NCBI GenBank assembly: GCA_902729315.2
Contig: LR746275.1
Coordinates: 3,972,001 to 4,036,000, forward strand
DNA: 64,000 nucleotides
Source of the DNA: Spirodela intermedia
Taxonomy: Eukaryota > Streptophyta > Magnoliopsida > Alismatales > Araceae
Reading direction: 5' to 3'
The notes under the pieces were generated by a model, which was not told the origin of the DNA, searched no databases, and saw nothing but the letters and a program-made list of their open reading frames with translations. Position 1 is the stretch's first letter; every line of letters starts with the position of its first letter. The position numbers and the translations under genes were made by a program. Positions 23,301-36,840 of the stretch are shown in pieces.

Positions 23301-26300
23301 TAGGAGAGGCTCTTGGAGATGATTACCCTAACTTGGAGTCATGTGATTGGACTGTAAATTATATTAGAATCTTAGTCTTGGTTTTCAGGAACACTTATCT
23401 ATGGCTCTCATTGTCTGGGTTTGCCGGAAAGCTCTGCGCCGTAATCCTACACAGGAAACTCGCGGCAGGTGGCTTATGGTTAAGGCTTTCTTGGCGATCG
23501 TGAGGATAAATATAAAACTCTGTTGACAAACATACATAATGCAGATAATAGATGAGGGTTAAGTCCCACCTGTCGACATCATCCATTACAAGCAAAGTGG
23601 GGTGCTGACTTGTGATAAAGAGACAGCTGGAGACCCACACATCAGACAGAGTCTTCCCATTGGCTAAAGTTAGCGGCGAGCCCGGCATTGAAGGCTTACA
23701 TTCCTTGAAAGCTAATCAACGGGGTTTCTATATGGCCAAGGCCAAGGAGGAGGAAGGACTGAGGAGACTAGAAGGGGTAGGAGGGCGTTCTCTTTGCTTC
23801 TTTGGGAGGAGCGTCGTACTCCACTCCACTGTTCATCTAAGGCGATGGGTGAGTAAGAGGGACGGAGGAGTGAGGGAGAGGATGAAGAGCTAGAGAGGGT
23901 TTGAGACACGCTCGTGCTGGTGGATCAAGGAAGCATCCAAAGGGATCGCATTGATCCCTCCCCTTAACCATGATTGGATGAATGGATCGTGCGATCCCTT
24001 TGGATCTTTCCTTCTGTCACTTTTTTCTCGAACGGGCTGGAGATGCAGGAAGCCACCGCCTCAACGTGGAGGCGCAACTGGAGAGAGAGCTCGTGAGATC
24101 CGGCTGCGTCCTCGGTAAGCCATCGCCTCATAATACATCTCGCTCTTCAGATGGGCTGGTACAGTTGCGACGAGGCATCTTTGATAATTCTCATCAAAAT
24201 TGGAGAGGAAAAGGAGAATTACGGGTTTTTGACATGCTTTCCGCCACCGCATTCCTTTCCGAACCTCTCTCTCTCTATATATATATATATACACATATCC
24301 TTATATATGCCTAAAATCCAGCGACGTTTACACTGGATCTGTACATAACCTCTCCTTCCTTGTAGCCGGATTATGTGAAAATGAGCGAGTTTTCTGATGA
24401 ATTTACACATTAGGGAATCCAAAAATTGAACCGTATCTATTTCTCTTATTTCCCTGACTGATAATTAGCTATTGATCGGTTTCTAGTTGCAAGAAACAAC
24501 CTCGCTTTCTTGTTTGATATCATGGGCCCATTTTACTGCTTCATCCAGTCTGCTCGTACACCTTCTTTAGTTCTTACTTGCCGGTTTCATGTTACTTTCA
24601 ATGATCCCACTTACGACGAAACTTGGAATAAGATCACCAAGCTCTGGTCACCCGAAGCAGAGCCGTCATTGGGTCTCTTCTTATCGTCAGCTTGGGGAGA
24701 CGGACCCTCTGCAGCTGCGTCATTTGGCTCACTTCATAGATCGTCAATCTTTTTGAAGAAGATAGCCGCTTCCACTGTATTAACCATCGCGTTGCTGTAG
24801 TCCTCGTCATGGGATTGAGTCATTGGATAGCTGTCTCATTAATGGCGATGGTTATTGCTGCCATTGGGGTTGTTGGGCTTCGTTAATGGTCTGTCCTTGG
24901 GTGATGTTCCAGGATATCTTTCCAAAGTTGCACGAGGAAAATACGCATAAGTTGATAGTATCTGAACGAGGAGTTTTCAAGAGTGAAGATAGTCTGGATC
25001 GGTAGACAGCGGCATGTGTTATCCGTTTCCGAGTTCCAAAGTGAATCGTCCCTTAAAACGAGGACATGTGAGACGATAAGACACAAAAGTTGTAGTACAG
25101 TCTCCTACCGACTCTAGGTTTGTAGGATTTCAGACTTCAGCTAGTGTTTGACTGGAAGCGAAGTCCGCACACGCGGAATTTGAGAATCGGCGGTTCCCCA
25201 TGCACGGTGTTCAGTCGAGTTCTCATAATTTGTGCCGTCTTTCTTCATGCGGATCTTTCAAATGCGAGTTCAGACCAAATTGTTGACTGTTCTGTGGAAG
25301 GAGATCTCTGATCACGGAACGAGAGGAAAGCGAAGCCTTTGAGAACATGGAAGAAGATAAGAATACATATGCCACGGTGCAGAAGAGAAGGGAGCTTGAA
25401 AAACTCTCACGTTTTATTGATCATATTAGATATGAGAGAGTGACGGGCAATGCCACAGAAGATGATCGACCTTCGAGCCAGTAATGGGTAAATCATGGAA
25501 AGAAAAATAAGCTGCATCATCTCTTGATGAGATTTTCGTACTCTATGTTCTCTAGTTTCGTTATACGATCAGTGTCACCGGCTATCCACGGTGTATCGTG
25601 AGATGTGATCATCCGCCGTACGACAATGCGGTCAATAATCTCTTGATGCCGTTATTTTGTAGGCTATTTTCTTCCTTTTGAGTGATCGAAGGGGTCTTAT
25701 CTATGATCCATGCTCGCATTCCGTAGATTGCCTTCGCCTCACCCATTCTTCTCCGTATGCATCACTACTACAGTCGCTTTACATAAGATTCGGTCCTCAG
25801 GGTAGGTCTTCGCCGCGTACGGCACGTCAGAGCCTAAGCCGGACCAGGGCCTGTTCCTCTCCGCCGACACCGATTTGCCCCCACCACCTACCGTCCTCGA
25901 CAGCCCCCCTTCTCTCTTTCCATTTGAGACGCGAGGGACACTCCGATCACCAGCTAGAAGTAGTGTTTTAAGGAAATCATAGGCGTCTTATACCCAGTCG
26001 CTGGCTGGTGACTCAAGCGAGAGTAGCCCGCATCTTACTTTACGAATCCCTCCCTGCCGGATCCCGATTTGGCTTTGCATTGCCGCCGACGCCACCGTCA
26101 GCGGATATGTAGATGAACCGGCACTGTTTAGTCGGAATTTCATGGTATCCATGCCTCCCCTGTTGCAACACGAGGTGCCATCGCATCCCATCTTTTCTGT
26201 GATTCTTTTCCGCCGTCAACTAGAATCCCGGATCCTCACTGTTCTTCGTCCTCATGCGCGGTAACTCGTCCTCCGCGGCGTCCACTTTCATGCCCACATC

Positions 26301-28119
26301 CCGCTGTCTCACCCCATCCGGAGGCAAACAGGATATAGGAATATATTTATGCATCCATTCTACTGCTATTAACTTTAACGTGACCGACGTAAGATTTAGC
26401 CTCTGTACCATCAAGAAGTAGTACTTTGATCCGCATGTTTCCCTTCATGTTTCCGACGTAAGATTTAGCACTTTCCCTTCATATTTCCGGTTGTTCTTAC
26501 AGTGTCAGATGCGTTAATCAGAGATGATCATCTCTGGTTACTAAAAATTATTGAGCTTTGCCTCGCCACAGGGGAACTATACGCTCTAAAAGATGCACAC
26601 TATATGTCAAAAAACTAGGGAAAACAATGCTGAACCCTCTGCGTGTGTGTGTATGTGGACCATCAGCTTCCTTCCCTATCCCAGCCTAATGAACCCTAAA
26701 CCTCTATACCAAGTATGTGGTGCGTGAACCGAGGCTCGCTCACAAGTGTGTGAGAGTGTCCAGCGTCCGCGGCCTAGAGAGCATAATGGGCCCAAGCAGC
26801 CCATAATAGGGCCCCTCTGCATCCGAGCCTGATCTTCATAGAGGTCCAGCTCGAACTCGCCCCCTTCCTCCATCCGGCCCTTACCGAGACCAGTTCTATG
26901 GGCTGTCGGCTCGCGACGGCAGGCAGGCAGGGTGAGCAGAGAGGGCAGTCGAACCATTAAGATGGAGTGAAGGCTTGAAGATCGGCGGAGGAGCCGCCGG
27001 GAGGGGTCTTCTTCCTCCCTTTATTAATTGTCGCTGCCCTCGATCGCAGTAAATCGGGTAGGCTTTTTCCTGTTTGTTTCCACCATTCATTGCCACCTGC
27101 CGAGATGGAATTTTCACTTCTGCTGGGGAAACGAGATTTCTCTTGTTAATACAGGGGTTTTCTCCACGCTAGCGGAGGATTTAATCTTCTCAGCGCATGG
27201 CCATAATATTTTGGCTCATCCCTGAACCGTGGGGCAGGAGGAGATCTCCAGGATGCGCTTGTCTCTGGCTCAACCCGCGAGTTTCTGTTGAATGAATGCT
27301 CCAAGGGTTTCATCTCATCCAAGGAAACCTGGCCCAATCCGTGAATCTTTCATCGAGCCCCGCCTACCCCTGCGTTGATGGAATATGGTTTGAAACAGCT
27401 CGCCGCTTCAGGTTTCCGTTTGATTATGTTTCCTTCGCCCCCCTTCTTCGTATGACGATCGTCGTGATGTTTCGTCCTTCCTCTCGAAATGCCCTCAACT
27501 TCTTCATCAATATCCACGAGTTCCAGTGAGTGAATTTCTTAACCGCAGCTTAGTTTAATCCCCGCTATGCGCACAAATTGTCCGGACTATTCCGATGCAG
27601 GCTGTGAAACATGTATAAGTCATATGAACAAGCAAAGTCGGCGACTTTATCTTCGTCTGAGGAAGATCATTGGGCAGTTTGGTTTAGTCTGCATAAGTTC
27701 ACCGCATTCAGATGGGTCCCCTTGGTCAACTTTCGTGGGGTTCTACCTCTTCTTTTGGAGAACTGTCGCTGTACCCCATTTCTGAGAGCTACTTCGGAAG
27801 AAAATTCTCACGAAGAGACGACGGCTGGCTGTAATGCTGAGGAAGATGGAAGGCGGATCGGATCACCGTAAGTGTGGTTAACCGAGCACTGTCTCTGATA
27901 AACGGCAACCACAGGGTGTCCTGCAAGAGAGCCACCCATGCAAGGATAAGCCTTGGGGGCCCTCCCGGTAAGAAGAGTGCGCGCCTTACGTTTCCCGGCC
28001 CTCCGCTATCCACCAAGACTTCATCATCTCCCCCGACCAACCAGAGGGGGAAGCCCACGGAGTTCCGAATCCTCACACCGTCGGCGGAGAGGATCAGAAC
28101 CACCAACGGGCGATCGTTC
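20324..28119. other. 7.8 kb intergenic stretch without recognisable genes
   Basis: Both strands were read for family motifs and none was convincing. The composition is intermediate, unlike the AT-rich island further on. Noted within it are a G-rich patch at about 22370-22475, a TA tract at about 24274-24297, and two copies of the motif CGACGTAAGATTTAGC about 70 bp apart (near 26385 and 26454). The last few hundred bases are the FBPase promoter and leader. Confidence 0.5.
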
Positions 28120-29853
28120 ATGGCCGCCACCGCCGCTGCCACCGTCCCCATGTCGTCCTCTCAGCTCCTCATCTGCGGCGGCAGCTCTCGCTCCGCGGCG
28201 GCGCGCCAGTCGCCGTTCGTCGTGCACGTCGCCGGACGCCGGCAGCAGGGGATCTCCTGGCCCGGCGGCAAGGATGGATGGTGCTCGACGTCGCTAGCAG
28301 CGAGAGGCGTCGTGCGGTGCGCCGCCGTGGGGACGGAGGCGGCGGCGGAGGCGAAGAAGAAGAGTAGCTACGAGATTCAGACGCTGACCGGGTGGCTTCT
28401 GAAGCAGGAGCAGGCGGGGACCATCGACGCCGAGCTCACCATCGTGCTGTCGAGCATCTCCATGGCGTGCAAGCAGATCGCTTCTCTCGTGCAGCGGGCC
28501 GGCATCTCCAACCTCACCGGTGTCCAAGGCGCCGTCAACATTCAGGGCGAGGACCAGAAGAAGCTCGACGTGGTCTCCAATGAGGTCAACCCCACCTTCC
28601 CTCCTCTCCTCTCCTCTCCTCTCCTTAAAACATACCACTAAACCTTCTTCACTGAACATGGGAGGGCGGGATAAATTCCGGGAGCGATGGACGGTGATTC
28701 ATGAAGACACAGGACAGGCGTTGACTTCGTCACTTGTCGTCGTTTGCAGGTGTTCACAAACTGCTTGAAATCGAGCGGCCGCACGGGTATCATTGCCTCG
28801 GAGGAGGAGGACGTCCCCGTGGCCGTGGAGGAGAGCTACTCCGGGAACTACATCGTCGTCTTCGACCCCCTCGACGGCTCCTCCAATATCGACGCCGCTG
28901 TCTCCACCGGCTCCATCTTCGGAATCTACAGCCCCAACGATGAGTGCCTCGCCGACATAAGCGACGAGTCCACCGTAAGTCAAACGAAACCCATCTGCCG
29001 CCGAAGAGGAGGTGGATGACCCACTGACCCTCCCTCTGGTCCTCCACGCGCGCAGCTGGACGACGTGCAGCAACGGTGCATTGTCAACGTCTGCCAGCCC
29101 GGGAGCAACCTCCTGGCGGCGGGCTACTGCATGTACTCGAGCTCGATCATCTTCGTGGTGACGCTGGGCAACGGGGTCTTCGTCTTCACACTGGACCCAA
29201 TGTACGGGGAGTTCGTTCTGACGCAGGAGAACCTGCAGATCCCCAAGGCGGGGAAGATCTACGCCTTCAACGAGGGGAACTACTTGTTGTGGGACGATAA
29301 GCTGAGGGCCTACATGGACTCGCTCAAGGAGCCCGGCCCCTCCGGGAAGCCCTACTCGGCGCGGTACATCGGCAGCCTCGTCGGCGACTTCCACCGCACG
29401 CTGCTCTACGGCGGCATCTACGGCTACCCGCGTGACAAGAAGAGCAAGAACGGCAAGCTCAGGCTGCTCTACGAGTGCGCCCCCATGAGCTTCATCGTCG
29501 AACAGGCCGGCGGCAAGGGCTCGGACGGCCACCAGCGAGTCCTCGACATCATGCCCACCGAGGTACCTACCATTCATTCACACGCATATATTTATCTATA
29601 TATGTCAAACGTGGAATCAGAGAGAGATCACACCGGCATTTCTTGCTTCATGAGCTTCATCGTCGAACAGGCCGGCGGCAAGGGCTCGGACGGCCACCAG
29701 ATCGACATCAGCCCACCGGGTTCATATATTTATCTATATATGTCAAACGTGGAATTCACACAGACATCGCTTCTATTTCCCTCTGCAGATACATCAGCGG
29801 GTTCCGTCGGGAGCGTGGAGGAGGTCGAGAAACTGGAGAAGTTTTTGGCTTGA
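28120..29853 (+). CDS. CFBP1: Chloroplast fructose-1,6-bisphosphatase with damaged 3' end
   Basis: Exons 28120-28584, 28750-28974 and 29056-29562 are intact and in phase, followed by a last exon from 29789. The enzyme hydrolyses fructose-1,6-bisphosphate to fructose-6-phosphate in the stromal Calvin cycle. A Ser/Ala/Arg-rich transit peptide (about 60 residues) precedes the domain. The metal-binding motif DPLDGSSNID, the sugar-phosphate motif GDFHRTLLYGG and LYECAPMSF are all present. The plastid-specific redox loop is intact, with Cys in DECLADIS and the QRCIVNVC pair that are thioredoxin targets in this family. The last exon starts IHQRVP, but the following LYI codons are missing through an apparent 7-bp deletion, which shifts the frame. 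GSVEEVEKLEKFLA is then encoded one frame over, ending at 29853; the frameshifted spliced reading would stop at 29890. A tandem duplication lies in the preceding intron. It is either a recently damaged gene or an assembly error. Confidence 0.9.
29484..29755 (+). repeat. Tandem duplication of the exon 3 tail and intron start in FBPase
   Basis: A 52-bp block from the end of exon 3 (29484-29535) is repeated exactly at 29649-29700, now inside the intron. A 33-bp intron block (29585-29617) is repeated at 29723-29755. The second unit lacks about 27 bp, including the splice donor. The two units are otherwise near identical, implying a recent event. Confidence 0.92.
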
Positions 29854-29890
29854 AGCTCATCTCTCGACAGTCCGGAGGGAGAGGTTCTGA

Positions 29891-30448
29891 GGGAAACTGG
29901 AGTATTTAAGCTGTACATTCCCACATAACCCGTCAAAGCATCCAGGCACGTCTGTTCCTCTTGACGATCCATCTCTTTCCCCCCAGCTTCACTTCCTGTT
30001 TATCTTTAGATTCATCCAGCCAGAGAGCCTGATTCCGCATACAATCTCCACGAGGGTCCGAAGGGGCCCGAACAAGCCACGAGTACATCAGACCTTCAGA
30101 CGACGCAATGCTACAAAGCAATGAGATGTGAAAGACGCTAAAACACACTCCATTCCATTCCCTCTTACCCTGGTTCAGCGAGTCCTAGGATCCCCACGGG
30201 AATATAATTTGCATTCAATGAGAGAAGGGACGAGTGTACAGTCGCTACATACACAGGAATGCAGGCCGTTCGTGTTAATTCCATCGGCGAGCTAGCCGAT
30301 ATCAACAGAAGATCAGCCATGGGCCGTCTGCAGCTCCACTTGCTCCAGGCAGGAATTGCTTCCATCTTTGGCTGGAAACCAAGTCGTAGGAACTAAGATC
30401 TTTAACATTCTCGTCCCAAACACAAAAGTAGAGAGAGAATGTTCAACG
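29891..30448. other. Convergent intergenic region between FBPase and the LisH gene
   Basis: 3' untranslated and flanking sequence of two converging genes. No further gene is seen. Confidence 0.6.
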
Positions 30449-33085
30449 CTAGGTAGGCACAGTGAGTTCACCAGGACCCGAGAGTTTGATGCGCTTCGTG
30501 ATGCCATTTATAAAAGTCACTGGGCCATCACCTGCGCCTTCTGGGTGGAAACCCAGAGGAAGATGATGAAACGATTGCTTGTCAAAGCATGGAATTTTGA
30601 AAAAATTGAGGAAAGAAAAGGTCGAAGAGGCGTCGACAGTTACCTTCCAGGGTATTCACGGTTTTCTCGCTAGCAATCCAGGACGCGGCTGATGAACCAG
30701 GATCAGATACTTCTTGGGCCACCTCCAAACATTCACGTGCCGATTCACCTTCTGATCTGTTTTGAGACCGCAAGGCGTGGCACAGAAATCTGCTCAGACA
30801 GGCTCATAACAATTAAACATATATACCAAATGAAGCCAGGAGGGTCTACCCTGAGATCAAGTCCGCGGAAGGCTTCGGGGACACTTGGCAAGACATGGTT
30901 AGGTCTTCGCAGTCCAAATCGATGTTAACCAGGAGATCGGAGAAGGAGAAATCGACATCAAGATCGGGAAGATCCAAGTCAAAGATGTCCCCAGTCCTGC
31001 CATCAGCAGCCGCGGGTTCCTCAGAAGGAATGGGCCTGTCGGAGCCATCAAAATCTAGCCTGCCCTTCACGTTGATCCTTTTGCCCAGCCTTTTCGGACT
31101 TGATTTCATGGGTGACGAAGATATGCAGACGCTCTTCTCAACATAGTAGCCCTTACTTTTTAAAGGACTGACAACAAGGGTTTTTGAGGAGATCACAGAG
31201 CACGTTGACGGAGCTGACTCTCTGCAAGCGCTGACGTTGGCACGTTGTGATCGAATGGACATGCTCTCAACCGTTGAATCGGCCTGTTCCATCTGTAAAT
31301 CGAATGCTTTAGGAGTTTCAGGCGAAGTTGACTCGGCCCCGCTGCCAGGCGTCGGCATGAATAGACTCTTCGCCACAGACGATCCTTGGATCGATTGATC
31401 GCCAGGCTGACATCCAGCGGAAGTCGTGCCAGCGAGAGGAAGCCTCTCGGCTGTTTCTCCAGCGCCGCTTGCTACATCACGCGTTGGGGTTGGCAGGACG
31501 CCTAGAAGGGACAAGAAGAGAGGGAGAATCTTCAGGTGTGGCCTCATGTTGTAGAAAACACCGCGTATATACCCCCCCGAAGTTGTTCTTTAGAAATAAA
31601 TTAATTACCTCTCACCGTGGGGACCTCCGCCTGGGGTCGTCCACGGTATTTCCTTGGAGCTGCAGGTGCTCTGAGGATGGGCTTCGGATTTTTTCTCTGG
31701 GTAGTCGATGCAGTCTGAGCAATCGGAGTAGAAACCGCGCTACCATATACCATATTACCCGGAACAACTGGCGATGGGGATTTCAAGACGAGAACGTTGC
31801 GTACCAAATCAGAGCCTGCGAAGCCAAAAAGAAGAAAAGAAAAAGAATTAGCATAACAGGAAACCGCTCACGTTTACATCAGATCAGACACTAGTTTTAT
31901 CAAAGAAAAGGGAATGGCAAGCATAGGAAACTAGAAAGGGAGATCAGGGCCGGTTAAGATGCGCATTCTTTTTTCTCCTCAGGGGCATGTGACGAGCACA
32001 AGAGAACAGATGGACCCCGGAAGTTAGTTCTACGCGGCGAAGCAAAATAAATGAGATAAATGTTGTCTGGATATTAGTTCATGGGGTTGGAAGCTCCAAC
32101 AAGATCAGCGACCAAGTCACTGAGGAAGAAGAACAAAATCACCGAAGGAGTTTATTTCTCGAGCCAATGATAAATTACGAAATCAAACCGAAGAGCACCA
32201 AGACTTTTACGGGCTAAGATTCTGACCGTCAGCAACCAAGGGCAAACGGTTACCCATCCTTTTGCTCGACCACAACAGGCCTTTGAAAGCAAGATCCGAA
32301 TTCTGATCCACGAGAGTTGCTTACTATCTCACAGTTGGGCCACAAAAGGCTCGCAGACAATCCATTCTCTGTCAATGTGGGTATGACTTGAACTTCATTG
32401 GACCTAAAAGAAAAATCTGTCTATTCGGACTATTGATCTGAGATGATGCTCAGTCACACCAATTTTGAGAATTATAGGTGAAATATGATGTTGCAGTCGG
32501 GGACATTGCCGAGTATATCGATCAAAACCAACTATTAGAAAGAAAAAAAGGCAAAGCTCTCGACAAATAGGTCTGGTTTCTATCTTGTCTGGGCTTATTT
32601 TCCTTACCAGGGGGAGATATACTGCTCGAATAATGGGGAAAACTGGAGACTGCGGGCCTCACTGACACCTCCGAAGGAGGCGGAGGATGAGGCGTTGAGG
32701 GTGAAGGCAGGTAATTATGCGGGAGGGGAGAAACCGTGGATCTGCCGCCATCAATGCCGGCGGAGTGGTACGCCTGAACCGCGTCGTTGATCCCACGCAG
32801 CAGGGCCTCCACCCGATGCTTCTCCTGATCCACCACGATCCGCTGCTCCTTGAGCTTGACGTACTCGTCCAAGATCTCCGCCAGGCTGAGGAGCCCCTTG
32901 GGCGGCTCCCTGTTCCTCGTCTTCGAGAAGCGCCCCGCAGCCTCCGACCGGAACGACGCGAGGGTGGCGGTGTAGCCGCTGTCGGCCAGGTAGCGATCCA
33001 CAATGAAGGCAATCTGGACGGGCGTGACCTTCCCCTTGCCGGCGTTAGCGGGGATCTTCTCCGGAGGGCTCTGCTGCTTCCCCAT
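30449..33085 (-). CDS. LisH-domain protein of plants
   Basis: Five exons on the minus strand: 33085-32608, 31815-31609, 31501-30850, 30756-30644, 30540-30449, giving 513 residues. The N-terminus MGKQQSPPEKIPANAGKGKV leads into a LisH motif (about residues 21-53; QIAFIVDRYLADSGYTATL), a short alpha-helical dimerisation module, then a helical stretch (LLSLAEILDEYVKLKEQR) that may form a coiled coil. The rest is Ser/Pro-rich and low complexity. A conserved acidic block reads KGRLDFDGSD and then DIFDLDLPDLDVDFSFSDLL in exon 3. LisH proteins act in dimerisation and as regulatory or scaffold subunits; the specific role here is unknown. The last two short exons were placed by splice phase only and are less certain than the first three. 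Confidence 0.82.
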
Positions 33086-35779
33086 CCGCGCTCCGGCGTC
33101 CCCAGAGAGGAGAGAAGGCGATCTGGACGACGGCGGGATGGAATGGCAGTTGAGCGGGAGGCCTCGAAGATTTCACGCGGAGAAACTGGCGGCGGCCGTG
33201 CCATCTTTTCCCTCTCTCTCTCTCTCTAATTTTTTGGCGCGGATTCCTTCCGTTCCTTTCGATTTGAGTTATTTCCTCTATATACCCACAACAATCCAAA
33301 TAATTAAATTTAGCACCCAGAGAAATAGTATATCTTCTCATGGCTCCATTAGATAACAATCTAGATTGGCTTAGTTAGCCAGCCCAAGTGGGATTATAAC
33401 CATTCGACTTCCATTCGGACAGTGACTCTCACTCCTGACAGAGGTTAACCCCGGTTGCCTCAGGCTCAGTTAAGAGGTTGAGCTCAAGTTTGTATTTCGG
33501 CATGGTTCCCATCATCCACTCGCTCAGCCATCCCAAGCTAATCAAACATTGGATAATCAGGTCATCTGGAATGAATTCTAGTAACCCAACCTGCTCTTAT
33601 CTTGACCACCACCACCACCACCTCTATCACCTTCTTATTGCACAACTATGAAGGCATATAATTTAGTCACCATCTTTGGAGACAAGAAGTTGTTGTAAGG
33701 TGTCTACTTGGAAGAATTTTGGGTGGTAGTGACATTTTTCCCCACTTGAAGCCTCCTCCTCATGGATCTTAGCACCTATGTGAGTCACTAGGAACACTAG
33801 TTAATGTGAAGAGTTTGAGGATAAATGAGAAGTAAAATTCTATAAGTCTTGAGAATTGGGGGTGATTCAATGAGTTGACTCATGTAATTAATCGCCTAGA
33901 ATTATGAACAATTAAGAGCATAGAAAAGGGCATAACCTGTACTCCACTCACTCATCCACATAAATAAGGTCAAATTTAATCCACAACCTACACTCAAACC
34001 CAATTTCTCATAGCTTAAGAGCCTTTATAATTTTGATGTTGATGAAGCAAAATATCAAAGGATAAAATAGTGATTTTACACTATCAAAATTGTGTCACAA
34101 CTTTATACATCCATTAGTAGAATATTTTTTATAACCCTGGGAAAGTCTCATGTGATTTCAAGATTGATTGTGTGACCCATAGTATCTCCTTCTATTTTCA
34201 AGAAGTGGGTCAACTATGAGTCTTGAGTTGTTTAATTAAATGAGTTTGGTATTCCTAGTTAAGAAAAACATCATGTAAAGGTAAAATGGTAATTTTCTTA
34301 TTAACGAGATCACATCATAAGCACATGTCAAAATACCTCCCATGCTTGAGCTTACTTTTTTTACTCACTTATCTTATAGTAAATGGGTTGACACAATTGA
34401 TATAAAAAATGGCAAAGTATAGATGTGAGGCATTAGTACTCATGAAGAAGACTTCTCCCTTATAAATTATCTAAGAAGTGAGTACACCCACCTAATAGAG
34501 AAATATCCCATCCAATTTAGCAATTAAGCAAATGACTCAACTCATGTAGAAGAAACAAGCATAAAATTTTAAGAATATAATTTTATGGGTAAAATTATAA
34601 AGCAAAAATCAAGCATCTTATTGACTCTTAATAACCTATAAATGCTCTAATCTATCTTGTAGAAGCTTCCAATAATTTTTAAAATTATTTTTCTACTTTT
34701 TTTCTATTATATTCTTAATAATAAGAAGAAAGTTGATAGTTAAGAGGCATGACGTTACATGACAAACAAGGAATAAGATAAACTGTTCTAGATATTACAG
34801 TCACCATTTCCAATTGGTTTTTAAATTAAAAGCACAAAATAAATTATACTACTGAAAAATACTTGTCAAATCTATGAGATAATTATTGCCTATTATTTTT
34901 TATTTAAAATTTATTTGATTGAGACCATATAGTTATGAATTCAAGAGTGTTTTGAGAAATATTTATGATGACATAAGTATGTAATGTTTATAAAGTGGAG
35001 TAAGACAAGCAGCCAAATCACCATAATTTCACACTTTTCTACTTTCATTAGCAATTAAACTTGAAAGGACAATAGGTAAAGACCAATTCATTCATTTTTT
35101 TATTTCCTCAAATCATCCTAAACAAATTGACACATTCTCTCCCGACTTTATAATCCACCTAGTGTCTAGTCCCTACTTCAAGAATTGATATTTATCTTTT
35201 TTGAACTTCATGTTGACAAAACATGCACAAGGGTGAGATATGGACAAAATATTTTTCTCATCTTTCAACTACTCTTATTAATTATTATGTGTATGTTCCT
35301 ATTTTTAAAAAGAAACTAAACTCACCTAGAAAGAAGAACTTTTACACTATAATTATAAATATTATATAAGGATATATAAGTAATTTAATATTAGGAATAT
35401 TAATATATTAGTAAAATTATGTGTTTGTTAAGTTTAAGCAAACATAGATTTAGAAGGTAGGGTTGAATTGATTTATTTTAAGTCCTTAACTTAGATTAAA
35501 AAAGTGTAAGACTAATAAGTCTCTATTATCATGGTTAATAGTTAATTAAATGATATGTTTTATATATTATATTATGATAAATAGTCTTTCTTATATTTAC
35601 CTTCAATCGAGAAAAATAATTTTTACGTGAGTAATGTAAATTTATGAACGACATGTATAATCTCATCATACATGTGAGTGGGGTCAAATCACATGTATAA
35701 GACAAAATATGATCTCATCACACATGTGTGAGTGTGGTCAAACCATATGTATAATCTTCTCTCCATATGATTCTAGTCA

Positions 35780-36840
35780 TTTTATTTCTACAAGAAGTAA
35801 CTGAAATATATTAGATAGCCCCAATTTATAAAAATATAGAACTCTCTTAAACAACTAATGTGGAACTAAATCATCATCAATTCTCATCAATAAAAATAAT
35901 ATAGAAAATACCCCTATGTAAAGAGAAGGTAAAACTCTCATATTCTTAGTGCATCAAGAGTATAATGGGAAATTATTTATTCTCTTTTACACAGCCGAAT
36001 GACTGATGGAGCTTCAAAGATCACCCATACCAAAATAATAATTTTTCTTCTTAATTTAACCTTACAATTTTTCTGCAAAAAAATAGTCAATGAAAAGAGT
36101 CATTAGAGACTATTGATCGTTGATATAATCCTCATTAACAATAATCAAAGATTGTCATTGACAAATGCCCAAAGATTCTAGATAGAAACATATGAACTTT
36201 GGGAGGAAATCATATTCCTTTTTAGTTGACAAATGAGTTGTTGTCAAAGGTAGAGAGATCCACCAAGAGATTTACAATAAACAACCTTCTTTTGCAACAC
36301 AAATTTGATGATGAAACTTCTTGAGACATGCTTCACCTCCATCAATCTCAAGTTCATCAAGTGATAGCCATCGGAGAATCATTTCACCAAACTTCTACTC
36401 CACTAGTGACAATTGCCAAAGAAACTTTACCACCACCTCCCTTTGTCATGTGAGCTTTGTGCCATAATTTGGAAAGTGTCAACATCATGAATCTTTAATG
36501 AGAGAGTTCAAGGCCATGACACTCATTATAAACCTTCCAAACATATAGAATTTCAACAATTACTGTTGTGATGCTATGACTCTATTTTTTTTATTTAAAC
36601 TCATTTAATCCTTAAATTAAATATCATTTTGTTTGAAATTAAGTTTATAAATTATTTTTTTAACTTATTATGATCTATTTGGCACATACATATCTCAATT
36701 TCATCAATTGAGGCCACTAAAATCACTTTCGTGATAATTGTTGGGTGAAACTTTATTTTCACCTAAATCATTGATATAGTGATGTTGACATCTCTCTAAC
36801 ATCAACATCCGAATTTTTATTTTATCTAATTTTTAGAATG
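35780..36840 (-). mobile_element. Decayed inverted copy of the repeat found at 61.05-62.0 kb
   Basis: Read on the minus strand, this region is collinear with 61.05-62.0 kb. Shared landmarks in order are the GGATGTTG start, the AAAGTTTCACCC block (AAAGTTCCACCC in the other copy), a TGGAGGTGAAGC block (TGGAGGTGGGGC), a TGCAG/TGCAAG block, and TTTAGTTCCACATT against TTTAGTCCCACATC. Most differences are C-to-T or G-to-A. The edges are approximate. Class of element unknown; it has no coding capacity here. Confidence 0.65.

Noticed and set aside
29563-29853. Reading FBPase exon 3 straight through to the C-terminus as the normal gene model
   Set aside because: Although open in frame, it would insert about 75 residues of intron and duplicated sequence into a very conserved enzyme; the donor at 29563 and acceptor at 29788 match the family's intron. 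Kept only as a hypothesis in the findings.
32659-33204. A 181-residue minus-strand frame overlapping LisH exon 1
   Set aside because: Frame-shifted shadow of the GC-rich LisH exon; the other frame carries the clear LisH motif.
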